A DNA stretch of 64,000 nucleotides from Pseudomonas berkeleyensis (GTDB taxonomy: Bacteria > Pseudomonadota > Gammaproteobacteria > Pseudomonadales > Pseudomonadaceae): assembly GCF_014109765.1 (NCBI RefSeq), contig NZ_CP059139.1:186001-250000 (forward strand), given 5' to 3'. Below, piece after piece: positions 12,285-20,788 of this stretch (within the stretch, counting starts at the first letter, position 1; each line of letters begins with the position of its first letter). The notes beneath the pieces were generated by a model. That model did not search any database. It was not told where the DNA came from and worked only from the letters and a program-made list of their open reading frames with translations. Both the position numbers and the translations under genes were made by a program.

Positions 12285-12317
12285 AAGCCCGCTTCTCCAT
12301 GTAGAGGCGGGCTTTGC
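12285..12317 (+). terminator. Terminator between pstS and pstC
   Basis: AAGCCCGC stem pairing with GCGGGCTT over a 14-base loop, followed by a short T run. It separates the pstS transcript from pstCAB-phoU. Confidence 0.75.
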
Positions 12318-12329
12318 TACGTCACCGTG

Positions 12330-12347
12330 CTGTAACTTTTCTGTCAT
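12330..12347 (+). promoter_or_regulatory. Pho box upstream of pstC
   Basis: CTGTAAC-TTTT-CTGTCAT, a strong 7-4-7 PhoB-type repeat about 82 bases before the pstC start. Confidence 0.85.
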
Positions 12348-12428
12348 ACGAAACCGCTAAATTGGCCGGGCTCGTGAAATAGACGAAAAATGCGGCGCGC
12401 TCATGGCCGCGCAGAGACGCTCTCAATC

Positions 12429-14714
12429 ATGAATGACCTGGCTAGTGAAACCATGACCGCCTCCCCCAATTCCCTCGGGCTGGACTTCAACACTCCGGCT
12501 CTGCAACGCAAACGCCGCCTGCGCGCATTCAAGGATCGCCTGGCCCGCTGGGGCGTATCCGTCGGTGGCCTTGCCGTACTCGGCGCCATCACTCTGATTT
12601 TCTTCTACCTGGCCTATGTCGTACTGCCGATGTTCCAGGGCGCCGATCTGCAACAGCGCAAGCCGGTGCAACCGGCCTGGCTGGCTGAGGCTGGCGCGCC
12701 GCTACTGATGGCAGTGGAAGAGCAGAATCAGGTCGGTATGCGCCTGTCCAAGTCCGGCAATATTCAGTTCTTCGATGCCAAGAGCATGGCAGCGATGAAT
12801 GCGGTGGCACTGCCGCTGCCAGCCGGCAGCGAAGTGACTTCGGTCGGTGAGGATCAGCCGGGTAGCAACCGCGTAGCCCTGGGGCTTTCCAATGGTCAGG
12901 TGCTGGTGTTCGAGCACAGCTACCGGGTGTCCTACCCCAATGACGTCAAGACCATCACCCCGGTGGTCACCTACCCCTTCGGTGAAGCGCCGCTGACCCT
13001 CGACCCGCAAGGTCGTCCGCTGGAGCACATGGGCATCAGCCTCGCCAGCGGTACGCTGCTGGTCGCTGCGTCCGTGGGCAGCGAGCTGCACGCGGTGAGC
13101 CTGAGCCGCGAAGAGAACCTGATGACCGGCGAGGTCAGCACCAACGAGGAGCGTCTGGCGCTGCCGCAGATCGCCGAGCCGATCAAGGAGCTGATCATCG
13201 ATCCGCGCCAGCAGTGGCTGTACGTGATCAACGGTCGTGCCACCGCCGACGTTTTCGACCTGCGGCGCAACACCCTCAACGGCCGCTACAAGCTGCTCAA
13301 CGACGGCGCCACCGACGTGACCTACGCCACTTCGCTGCTCGGCGGCATCTCGCTGCTGATCGGTGACAGCAAGGGCGGCATCGCGCAGTGGTTCATGGTG
13401 CGTGAAGAAGACGGCAAGGCTTCGCTGCAGCGGGTGCGCGACTTCAAGATGGCCGGCCAGCCGATTGCCCAGATCATCTCCGAGCAACGCCGCAAGGGCT
13501 TCATCGCCCTGGATAGCGCCGGCAATCTGGGGATCTTCCACAGCACTGCGCACCGCACCCTGTTGGTCGAGCCGGTTGCCGAAGGCTTCACCATGGCCGC
13601 CCTGTCGCCACGCGCCAACCGCGTGCTGGTGGAGAGCAACGGCCAGCTCGAGCGCCTGCTGATCGACAACCCGCACCCGGAGATTTCCTTCAGTGCGCTG
13701 TGGGGCAAGGTCTGGTACGAAAACTACGACAAGCCGGCGTACGTCTGGCAGTCCACCTCCGCCAGTACCGACGCCGAGCCCAAGCTGAGCCTCGCGCCGC
13801 TGGCCTTCGGTACCCTGAAAGCGGCGTTCTACGCCATGCTGCTGGCCGCTCCGCTGGCCATCGCCGCGGCGATCTACACCGCCTACTTCATGGCCCCGGC
13901 CATGCGCGGCAAGGTCAAGCCGGTGATCGAGCTGATGGAAGCGCTGCCGACGGTGATCCTCGGCTTCTTCGCCGGTCTGTTCCTCGCGCCCTATGTTGAG
14001 GGACATCTACCCGGCATCTTCAGCCTGTTGATCTTCACCCCCATCGGCATCCTCCTGGCCGGCTTCATCTGGAGCCGTCTGCCGGAGTCCGTGCGCCTGC
14101 GCGTGCCGGATGGCTGGGAAGCCGCGCTGCTGATCCCGGTGATCCTGCTGGTCGGCTTCATCTCCCTGAGCATGAGCGGGCATGTGGAGAACTGGCTGTT
14201 CGACGGCAACATGCGTCAGTGGCTGAGCAACGACCTGGGCATTCCGTTCGACCAGCGCAACGCCCTGGTGGTCGGCCTGGCCATGGGCTTCGCGGTGATC
14301 CCGAACATCTACTCGATCGCCGAAGATGCCGTGTTCAGCGTACCCAAGAGCCTGACCTTCGGTTCCCTGGCTCTGGGCGCCACGCCGTGGCAGACCCTGA
14401 CCCGCGTGGTGATCCTGACCGCCAGCCCGGGCATCTTCTCGGCGGTGATGATCGGCATGGGCCGCGCCGTCGGCGAGACCATGATCGTGCTGATGGCCAC
14501 CGGCAACACGCCGATCATGGACATGAACATCTTCGAAGGCCTGCGCACCCTGGCTGCCAACGTGGCGGTGGAAATGCCGGAGTCGGAAGTGGGCGGTACG
14601 CACTACCGGATTCTGTTCCTCTCGGCGCTGGTGCTACTGACCTTCACCTTCGTCATGAACACCCTGGCCGAGCTGGTGCGTCAGCGCCTGCGCGTCAAGT
14701 ACGCTTCGCTCTGA
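12429..14714 (+). CDS. pstC: Phosphate ABC transporter permease PstC (long form)
   Basis: A 761-aa inner-membrane permease. One N-terminal helix (about 40-65) is followed by a ~390-residue extracytoplasmic region with repeated beta-strand segments that resemble propeller blades. The permease domain fills about 465-750, with the coupling-loop region FSVPKSLTFGSLALGATPWQ. E. coli PstC is only about 320 aa, so the large periplasmic insert is a Pseudomonas-type extension of unknown role. ATG 12429 (MNDLASE) was chosen; an in-frame ATG 39 bases upstream lies closer to the promoter. It is first in pstCAB-phoU. Confidence 0.92.
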   Translation: MNDLASETMTASPNSLGLDFNTPALQRKRRLRAFKDRLARWGVSVGGLAVLGAITLIFFYLAYVVLPMFQGADLQQRKPVQPAWLAEAGAPLLMAVEEQNQVGMRLSKSGNIQFFDAKSMAAMNAVALPLPAGSEVTSVGEDQPGSNRVALGLSNGQVLVFEHSYRVSYPNDVKTITPVVTYPFGEAPLTLDPQGRPLEHMGISLASGTLLVAASVGSELHAVSLSREENLMTGEVSTNEERLALPQIAEPIKELIIDPRQQWLYVINGRATADVFDLRRNTLNGRYKLLNDGATDVTYATSLLGGISLLIGDSKGGIAQWFMVREEDGKASLQRVRDFKMAGQPIAQIISEQRRKGFIALDSAGNLGIFHSTAHRTLLVEPVAEGFTMAALSPRANRVLVESNGQLERLLIDNPHPEISFSALWGKVWYENYDKPAYVWQSTSASTDAEPKLSLAPLAFGTLKAAFYAMLLAAPLAIAAAIYTAYFMAPAMRGKVKPVIELMEALPTVILGFFAGLFLAPYVEGHLPGIFSLLIFTPIGILLAGFIWSRLPESVRLRVPDGWEAALLIPVILLVGFISLSMSGHVENWLFDGNMRQWLSNDLGIPFDQRNALVVGLAMGFAVIPNIYSIAEDAVFSVPKSLTFGSLALGATPWQTLTRVVILTASPGIFSAVMIGMGRAVGETMIVLMATGNTPIMDMNIFEGLRTLAANVAVEMPESEVGGTHYRILFLSALVLLTFTFVMNTLAELVRQRLRVKYASL

Positions 14715-14727
14715 GGACTGCAAGACT

Positions 14728-16404
14728 ATGTCCGTGAAACAGAACAACATGAAATCCTGGTTCAAGAGCGGTTCGCCCTGGATCTGGATGAACGCCGGTG
14801 CGGTGTCCATCGCCATCATCATGGTCGTTGGCCTGCTGGCGGTGATCACGGTGCGCGGCCTGGCGCACTTCTGGCCGGCCGACATCATCGAAGCCACCTA
14901 CCAGGTGCCCGGCCAGGAAGCCAAGGTGATGGCTGGTGCCGTGGTGCAGATCGAGGAAATCCCGCGCGCCCGTCTGGCGGCTTCCGGCTTGCCGGTGGAT
15001 GTCGAGGGCGGCGAATTCATGACCCGCGAGCTGATCAAGGTGGGCAACCGCGACCTGTACGGCGCGGACTTCACCTGGGTGGTCGGTGAGTGGCTGAGCG
15101 ACCAGCATCGCCCAGTGGACATCACCGCCTTCGAGCGCCGCGAGTGGGGCAACTTCTACGGCTACCTGGTCAACGTCAAGGAAAACGGCCAACTGGTCGC
15201 CGAGGGCGATGCGGCCTGGCCGGAGCTGCAGAAGCGTCTGGCGCGGGTGGATGACCTGCACACGCAGATCGTCAAGATCGAGAAGGCCGACATCGGCCGT
15301 ATCAACGCCGGCCTCGAGCGCGTGCGTCTGAAGACCCGCAAGCTGGAACTCAACGGTGAGCTGAGCGCCGCCGCGCAAGCCGACCTGGCCGCCGAGCGCG
15401 CCCAGTGGGACGCCGAATACAAGGTGCTGGAAGCCGAACTCAGTTCGCGTTACGAGCAGTTCAACCGCGACAGCATCACTGTGCGTTCGGCCGACGGCCG
15501 CGAGCAGCAGATCAGCCTTGGCAAGGTGGTGCGCGCGTATCGCCCGAACGCCATGTCGACCCTGGACAAGCTCGGTTTCTATGGCAGCAAGGTGTGGGAG
15601 TTCGTCAGCGACGACCCGCGTGAGGCGAACACCGAAGGCGGTATCTTCCCGGCGATCTTCGGCACCATCATGATGACCCTGATCATGGCGGTGATCGTCA
15701 CCCCGTTCGGCGTGATCGCCGCCATCTACCTGCGCGAATACGCCAAGCAGGGCCCGCTGACCCGGGTGATCCGCATCGCGGTGAACAACCTGGCGGGCGT
15801 TCCGGCCATCGTTTACGGCGTGTTCGGTCTGGGCTTCTTCGTCTACGTGCTGGGTGGCTCGATCGACCGTTTGTTCTTCCCGGAAGCTGCGCCCGCACCG
15901 ACCTTCGGCACGCCAGGCCTGCTCTGGGCCTCGCTGACCCTGGCGCTGCTCGCCGTACCGGTGGTGATCGTCGCCACCGAGGAAGGCCTGGCGCGTATCC
16001 CGCGGGCGCTGCGTGAAGGCTCGCTGGCGCTCGGTGCGACCAAGGTCGAGACCTTGTGGCGCGTGGTGCTGCCGATGGCCAGCCCGGCGATGATGACTGG
16101 TCTGATTCTCGCCGTGGCCCGTGCCGCAGGTGAGGTGGCGCCGCTGATGCTGGTGGGTGTGGTGAAACTTGCGCCCAGCCTGCCAGTCGACGGTAACTAC
16201 CCTTACCTGCACCTGGATCAGAAGATCATGCACCTGGGCTTCCACATCTATGACGTCGGCTTCCAGAGCCCCAACGTCGAGGCCGCGCGGCCGCTGGTGT
16301 ATGCCACCGCGCTGCTGCTGGTACTGGTGATCGCGATTCTCAACCTGACGGCCATCTACCTGCGCAACCGCCTGCGCGAGAAGTACAAGGCCCTGGATCA
16401 TTGA
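14728..16404 (+). CDS. pstA: Phosphate ABC transporter permease PstA (long form)
   Basis: A 558-aa permease paired with PstC. The N-terminal helix is about 21-48. A ~240-residue extracytoplasmic insert follows, including a coiled-coil stretch at about 165-235. The binding-protein-dependent transport domain occupies about 300-545, with the coupling loop PRALREGSLALGATKVETLW. E. coli PstA is about 296 aa, so this too is an extended form, matching the long PstC. The gap to pstC is 13 bases. Confidence 0.92.
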   Translation: MSVKQNNMKSWFKSGSPWIWMNAGAVSIAIIMVVGLLAVITVRGLAHFWPADIIEATYQVPGQEAKVMAGAVVQIEEIPRARLAASGLPVDVEGGEFMTRELIKVGNRDLYGADFTWVVGEWLSDQHRPVDITAFERREWGNFYGYLVNVKENGQLVAEGDAAWPELQKRLARVDDLHTQIVKIEKADIGRINAGLERVRLKTRKLELNGELSAAAQADLAAERAQWDAEYKVLEAELSSRYEQFNRDSITVRSADGREQQISLGKVVRAYRPNAMSTLDKLGFYGSKVWEFVSDDPREANTEGGIFPAIFGTIMMTLIMAVIVTPFGVIAAIYLREYAKQGPLTRVIRIAVNNLAGVPAIVYGVFGLGFFVYVLGGSIDRLFFPEAAPAPTFGTPGLLWASLTLALLAVPVVIVATEEGLARIPRALREGSLALGATKVETLWRVVLPMASPAMMTGLILAVARAAGEVAPLMLVGVVKLAPSLPVDGNYPYLHLDQKIMHLGFHIYDVGFQSPNVEAARPLVYATALLLVLVIAILNLTAIYLRNRLREKYKALDH

Positions 16405-16409
16405 TTGGA

Positions 16410-16434
16410 GCGGCAAGCCCCTCACATGGGGCTT
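16410..16434. other. Hairpin in the pstA-pstB gap
   Basis: GCAAGCCCC-TCACAT-GGGGCTTGC forms a perfect 9-bp stem with a 6-base loop, without a U run. It sits inside an operon, so it is more likely an mRNA stability or processing hairpin than a terminator. Confidence 0.55.
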
Positions 16435-16478
16435 GCGGCCTGTAGCTTGCAGCCTGGCGCTGCGAACGGAGTGAGCAT

Positions 16479-17312
16479 ATGCAACACGAAAACGCTACCC
16501 ACGGTATCGACATCTCGGCCCTGGGCCGTGACAAGCAGAGCCTGAACCTGGCCAACGAAACCGTGGCCATCCAGGTGCCGGGTCTGAATCTGTACTACGG
16601 CGACAAGCAGGCGCTGTACGACGTCAAGATGAACATCCCCAAGCAGCGCGTGACGGCGTTCATCGGCCCGTCCGGCTGCGGCAAGTCAACCCTGCTGCGT
16701 ACCTTCAACCGCATGAACGACCTGGTTGACGGTTGCCGCGTGGAAGGCGAGATCAACATCGACGGCCGCAACATCTATCGTAAGGGCGAGGATGTGGCCG
16801 AGCTGCGTCGCCGCGTCGGCATGGTGTTCCAGAAGCCCAACCCGTTCCCCAAGAGCATCTACGAGAACGTGGTGTATGGCCTGCGCATTCAGGGCATCAA
16901 CCAGAAGCGCATCCTCGACGAGGCGGTCGAGTGGGGCCTGAAGAGCGCCGCACTGTGGGATGAAGTGAAAGACCGTCTGCACGATTCGGCCCTTGGTCTC
17001 TCCGGTGGCCAGCAGCAGCGTCTGGTGATCGCCCGTACCGTGGCGGTGCAGCCCGAAGTGCTGCTGCTCGACGAACCCTGCTCGGCACTCGACCCGATCT
17101 CTACGCTGAAGGTCGAAGAGCTGATCTACGAACTGAAATCCAAATACACCATCGTCATCGTGACCCACAACATGCAACAGGCGGCGCGTGTCTCCGACTA
17201 CACCGCATTCATGTACATGGGCAAGCTGATCGAGTTCGGCGATACCGACACGCTCTTCACCAACCCGGAGAAGAAGCAGACTGAAGACTACATCACCGGT
17301 CGTTACGGCTAA
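16479..17312 (+). CDS. pstB: Phosphate ABC transporter ATPase PstB
   Basis: A 277-aa cytoplasmic ABC ATPase that powers PstCA. Walker A is GPSGCGKST, the signature is LSGGQQQRL, Walker B is [12 protein letters not shown], and the switch His is in VTHNMQQA. Compared with E. coli it has a ~20-residue N-terminal extension before the ABC core, which is common in Pseudomonas. GGAGTGAGCAT precedes the ATG. It is followed by a gap of 164 bases to phoU that carries a REP palindrome. Confidence 0.95.
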   Translation: MQHENATHGIDISALGRDKQSLNLANETVAIQVPGLNLYYGDKQALYDVKMNIPKQRVTAFIGPSGCGKSTLLRTFNRMNDLVDGCRVEGEINIDGRNIYRKGEDVAELRRRVGMVFQKPNPFPKSIYENVVYGLRIQGINQKRILDEAVEWGLKSAALWDEVKDRLHDSALGLSGGQQQRLVIARTVAVQPEVLLLDEPCSALDPISTLKVEELIYELKSKYTIVIVTHNMQQAARVSDYTAFMYMGKLIEFGDTDTLFTNPEKKQTEDYITGRYG

Positions 17313-17416
17313 GGCCATGGCAAATACTCCCTGGCTTTGTCGGGCGCCGTACTGTCAGCGCGCGCCCTTCGCGCCAGAGAGCCTTTTCCAAGGGCCTTCG
17401 TGCTGAAACTCAACGT

Positions 17417-17437
17417 GTAGGGTGCGCTGTGCGCACC
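17417..17437 (+). repeat. REP-like palindrome in the pstB-phoU gap
   Basis: GTAG followed by GGTGCGCTGTGCGCACC, an imperfect palindrome. Same unit as 19266, 20541 and 57947. Confidence 0.7.
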
Positions 17438-17476
17438 ATGGCCACCCAAGCCGGCAGCATTTGTGGAGCGATTGCA

Positions 17477-18205
17477 ATGATCAACAAAGACAGCCTCACC
17501 CATCACATTTCCCAGCAGTTCAACGCCGAGTTGGAAGAAGTCCGCAGCCACCTGCTGGCCATGGGCGGCCTGGTGGAAAAGCAGGTCAACGACTCGGTGA
17601 CCGCGCTGATCGAGGCCGATTCCGGCCTGGCCCAGCAGGTGCGCGAGATCGATGACCAGATCAACCAGATGGAGCGCAACATCGACGAGGAGTGCATCCG
17701 CATCCTCGCCCGCCGCCAGCCGGCCGCTTCCGACCTGCGCCTGATCATCAGCATCTCCAAGTCGGTGATCGACCTGGAACGCATCGGCGACGAATCGACC
17801 AAGATCGCCAAGCGCGCCATCCTCCTCAGCGAGGAAGGCGAGGCGCCCAAGGGCTACGTCGAGATCCGCCACATCGGCGACCAGGTGCGCAAGATGGTGC
17901 AGGACGCCCTCGACGCTTTCGCCCGCTTCGACGCCGACCTGGCCCTGGCCGTGGCCCAGCACGACAAGACCGTCGACCGCGAATACAAGACCGCGCTGCG
18001 CGAGCTGGTCACCTACATGATGGAAGACCCGCGTTCGATCTCGCGTGTGCTCAACGTGATCTGGGCGCTGCGCTCGCTGGAGCGCATCGGCGATCATGCG
18101 CGCAACATCGCCGAACTGGTGATCTACCTGGTACGTGGCACCGACGTTCGCCACATCGGCCTGACGCGTATGCGCGAAGAGGTCGAGGGCAAGTCCAACG
18201 ACTGA
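17477..18205 (+). CDS. phoU: Phosphate signalling protein PhoU
   Basis: A 242-aa helical protein with two PhoU repeats (about 20-110 and 125-215), including the metal-binding type motifs DxxINxxE (DDQINQMERNIDEE) and ExxxDHARNI (RIGDHARNIAE). It links PstSCAB activity to PhoR and represses the Pho regulon when phosphate is plentiful. The start at 17477 (MINKDSL) matches the family; an upstream GTG start would read through the REP. Last gene of the pst transcript, followed by a terminator. Confidence 0.94.
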   Translation: MINKDSLTHHISQQFNAELEEVRSHLLAMGGLVEKQVNDSVTALIEADSGLAQQVREIDDQINQMERNIDEECIRILARRQPAASDLRLIISISKSVIDLERIGDESTKIAKRAILLSEEGEAPKGYVEIRHIGDQVRKMVQDALDAFARFDADLALAVAQHDKTVDREYKTALRELVTYMMEDPRSISRVLNVIWALRSLERIGDHARNIAELVIYLVRGTDVRHIGLTRMREEVEGKSND

Positions 18206-18221
18206 TGCCTGCTGTGCGCCG

Positions 18222-18245
18222 ACGGCCCGGGATTTCCCGGGCCGT
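18222..18245 (+). terminator. Terminator after phoU
   Basis: ACGGCCCGGG-ATTT-CCCGGGCCGT, a perfect 10-bp stem followed by TTCGTTT. Confidence 0.8.
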
Positions 18246-18340
18246 TTCGTTTGCGCGATTTGTTGCGCTGCCGACGTTTTCCGTTGGCCTTTGGCGACTG
18301 GCCATGACTATGCTTATCGTCATTCGTACAGGAGTGGCCG

Positions 18341-19249
18341 ATGAGCAAAGTCAGTGTGCTGGTGGTGGACGACGCGACCTTTATCCGTGATCTGGTCAAG
18401 AAAGGGCTGCGCGATCACTTTCCCGGCGTACAGATCGAAGAAGCGATCAACGGCCGCAAGGCGCAGCAGATGCTGAGCCGCCAGGGGGTCGACCTGATCC
18501 TCTGCGATTGGGAAATGCCGGAGATGTCTGGCCTCGAGCTGCTGACCTGGTGCCGCGAGCAGGACGACCTGAAAACCACGCCTTTCATCATGGTCACCAG
18601 CCGCGGTGACAAGGAGAACGTGGTGCAGGCCATTCAGGCCGGCGTCTCCGACTACATCGGCAAGCCCTTCTCCAACGAACAGCTGGTGACCAAGGTGAAG
18701 AAAGCCTTGAGTCGCGCCGGCAAACTGCAGGCCCTGGCCGCCAGCGCGCCACCGAAAATGCTCAGCACAGGCGCCCTGGCCAACGACTCGCTGGCAGCGC
18801 TGACCGGTGGCAAGGCCGAGGTGGTAAAGCCCAGTGCGCCGCCGTCGGCAGCTGTGGCTCAGGCGGCACCCAGCGCTGCAGCGGCGCCGGCTGCGCCGAG
18901 CAAATCACCGGCCGGCCGTGGTCAGGGTCAGCTGCGTCTACCGGCTGGCAGCATGGCCTGCGTGATCAAGGCGCTGAGCCTCAAGGAAGCGCTGCTGGTG
19001 GTCAAACGTACCGAGCTGTTGCCGCAGGTGTTGGAGAGTGCGGTGCTCGACCTGGAGCAGGGCGAAGCTGCGGAAACCGCGCGGCTCAATGGCTATCTGC
19101 ATGCTGTCGCGGCATTCGAACCAAAGCCTGACAGCGAGTGGCTGCAACTGACGTTCCGCTTCGTCGACCGCGACCCGCAGAAGCTCGACTACCTGTCGCG
19201 CCTGATCGCCCGGGGCACTGCGCAGAAGCACTTCGTTCCCGGCGCGTAG
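18341..19249 (+). CDS. Response regulator with C-terminal PilZ-like domain
   Basis: A 302-aa protein. The CheY-like receiver is at 1-125 with phospho-Asp in LILCDWEMPEMSG and Lys in YIGKPF. A disordered Ala/Pro/Ser-rich linker spans about 150-200. A ~100-aa beta-rich C-terminal domain (about 205-302) resembles a PilZ-type fold but lacks an obvious RxxxR c-di-GMP motif. As I recall, P. aeruginosa has a similar regulator (PA5364) in the same place beside phoU. Start ATG 18341 has CAGGAGTGG. Its function is not known to me. Confidence 0.8.
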   Translation: MSKVSVLVVDDATFIRDLVKKGLRDHFPGVQIEEAINGRKAQQMLSRQGVDLILCDWEMPEMSGLELLTWCREQDDLKTTPFIMVTSRGDKENVVQAIQAGVSDYIGKPFSNEQLVTKVKKALSRAGKLQALAASAPPKMLSTGALANDSLAALTGGKAEVVKPSAPPSAAVAQAAPSAAAAPAAPSKSPAGRGQGQLRLPAGSMACVIKALSLKEALLVVKRTELLPQVLESAVLDLEQGEAAETARLNGYLHAVAAFEPKPDSEWLQLTFRFVDRDPQKLDYLSRLIARGTAQKHFVPGA

Positions 19250-19265
19250 CGGATCACATGCCGGG

Positions 19266-19286
19266 GTAGGGTGCGCCATGCGCACC
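19266..19286 (+). repeat. REP-like palindrome after the response regulator gene
   Basis: GTAG followed by GGTGCGCCATGCGCACC. Confidence 0.7.
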
Positions 19287-19519
19287 TGAAGATCGACGCC
19301 GCTGTTATGGCTGTGCACGGGCCCCACGGCACCCTGCGCCAAGACGCCGTCCTACTCCTGACCCTAACGCCACTCGCTTCGCCAGGCCAATACAGAGCAG
19401 ATGGCCGATCGATGGCGGTGCGCCGGTTCACAGCCTGACGGTCGGTCGCTCGCAGGCGCCGCGATGCGCTGCTAGTCTTGCTAACCCGGATATCGAAAAG
19501 CCATAAGATCCGAGTCGTT

Positions 19520-20416
19520 ATGCTAGGGCGTCTGATTTTCTTCTGCAGCCTGCTGGTTCTCAGTAGCCAAGCCGCTGCCCTGACCATCTACAAGTACGTC
19601 GACAAGAACGGCGTAGTGACCTATAGCGACCAGGCCGCGCCTGGCGCGCAGGTGTTCGTGTTCAACGACCGCATGGTCGAGCGCCTGGACAACCAGGTGA
19701 AGCTGGAAACCAAGAAGCACGAAGCCGGCGAGACCCTGCTGATCCGCAACGACCTCTTCGCCCCGGTGGAAATCGAGCTGAAGCTGGAGCAGGTGGAAAA
19801 CGCCATCGGCGCGCCGGACAAGCCGATCCGCTGGGTGCTGCCGCCGCGCAGCAATATCCGCCTGGCCACCCTGACCGCGCAGGACGCTTCCAAGCCGCTG
19901 CGCTACAAGCCCAGGCTGCGCTATGCCCTCGGCGATCCGCGTCTGCAACCGAGCATTCACCGTTATCCGCTGCCCTGGCGCGGCGGCCCATTCCGTCAGA
20001 CCCAGGGTGCCAACGGCACCTACAGCCACTTCACCGCCAAGGGCCGTTACGCGGTGGATATCGCCATGCCCGAAGGCACGCCCATCGTCGCCGCGCGCGC
20101 CGGGGTGGTGGTGAAGACCGAGAACCAGCAGAGCGGGCGCGGCAACAACCCGGCCGGCAACTTCGTGCGCATCCTGCATGACGACGGCACCATGGGCGTC
20201 TACCTGCACCTGATGAAAGGCTCGGTCGGCGTGCGCGAAGGCCAGCGGGTGGAAACCGGCAGCCTGCTGGCGCGCTCGGGCAACACCGGCAACAGCACCG
20301 GCCCGCACCTGCATTTCGTGGTGCAGCGCAACGTCGGGCTGGCGGTGGAATCCATCCCTTTCAACTTCCGCCAGCCGGTCAACAGCCTGCCCAACTTCGC
20401 CGTCGGTGGCGAATAG
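19520..20416 (+). CDS. Exported M23-family (LytM) peptidase with DUF4124 N-terminus
   Basis: A 298-aa exported protein. The signal peptide ends near residue 19 (SQAAA). A DUF4124-type segment follows (IYKYVDKNGVVTYSDQ), then a beta-rich linker and an M23 domain (about 165-285) with YAVDIAMPEGTP, VYLHL and GPHLHF. The HxH and the second His are present; the first Zn-ligand position, usually His four residues before the Asp, is Arg (RYAVD), though a His occurs slightly earlier (YSHFT). It is either a peptidoglycan endopeptidase or a catalytically weak LytM factor. The start was set at the first Met giving an intact signal peptide. Confidence 0.85.
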   Translation: MLGRLIFFCSLLVLSSQAAALTIYKYVDKNGVVTYSDQAAPGAQVFVFNDRMVERLDNQVKLETKKHEAGETLLIRNDLFAPVEIELKLEQVENAIGAPDKPIRWVLPPRSNIRLATLTAQDASKPLRYKPRLRYALGDPRLQPSIHRYPLPWRGGPFRQTQGANGTYSHFTAKGRYAVDIAMPEGTPIVAARAGVVVKTENQQSGRGNNPAGNFVRILHDDGTMGVYLHLMKGSVGVREGQRVETGSLLARSGNTGNSTGPHLHFVVQRNVGLAVESIPFNFRQPVNSLPNFAVGGE

Positions 20417-20505
20417 TTCGCTGCCAACACCCACCTGAATATCTCGCCCTGAACCAGTCGCGTGTTCACCCGCCGTTCGCGTTTTCGCCGTGGTGCGGTG
20501 TCATC

Positions 20506-20561
20506 GGTGCGCATGGCGCACCCTACGGGGATGGCCATACGTAGGGTGCGCTGTGCGCACC
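20506..20561. repeat. Inverted pair of REP palindromes (BIME-like)
   Basis: GGTGCGCATGGCGCACC-CTAC (20506-20526), then GTAG-GGTGCGCTGTGCGCACC (20541-20561), back to back in opposite orientation. Confidence 0.75.
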
Positions 20562-20745
20562 GCGATCTTCGTCTCTGTGCCTTAAGCCAGACCTTCCTGA
20601 TGTCGCCTGTGTAAGGAGCACGTCCGCCTGCTGCGCGACGCAGGCGGAAGTCGCCCTTCCGCCTGCTTTCCGCAGTCGCGCGAGCGGAAAGGATCTTTCA
20701 CCTGGCGGTTTGCTGGAAGCCCTCTAAATCAAGGGTTTCAGCTGT

Positions 20746-20762
20746 TGGCACCGCTATTGCTA
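20746..20762 (+). promoter_or_regulatory. Sigma54 promoter of the fliD-motB flagellar operon
   Basis: TGGCACC-GCTA-TTGCTA: GG at -24 and GC at -12 with correct spacing and only small departures from TGGCACG-N4-TTGCA. It lies 27 bases before the fliD ATG. Confidence 0.85.
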
Positions 20763-20788
20763 TCACACAGGAAAACGGGTGTCCGACT

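Larger units (their letters stand above)
20417..20788. other. Intergenic region with REP pair, GC hairpins and sigma54 promoter
   Basis: 372 bases without a gene. It holds an inverted REP pair at 20506-20561, overlapping CCGCCTGC/GCAGGCGG palindromes at about 20623-20668, and the sigma54 promoter at 20746-20762. No other signal is seen. Confidence 0.7.

Noticed and set aside
14695..16425. 576-residue open frame antisense to pstA
   Set aside because: Overlaps a certain gene on the other strand, with no motif.
20030..20090. M23 peptidase as a catalytically dead enzyme because of Arg at the first zinc-ligand position
   Set aside because: A His occurs a few residues earlier and related sub-groups vary here; sequence alone does not decide activity.
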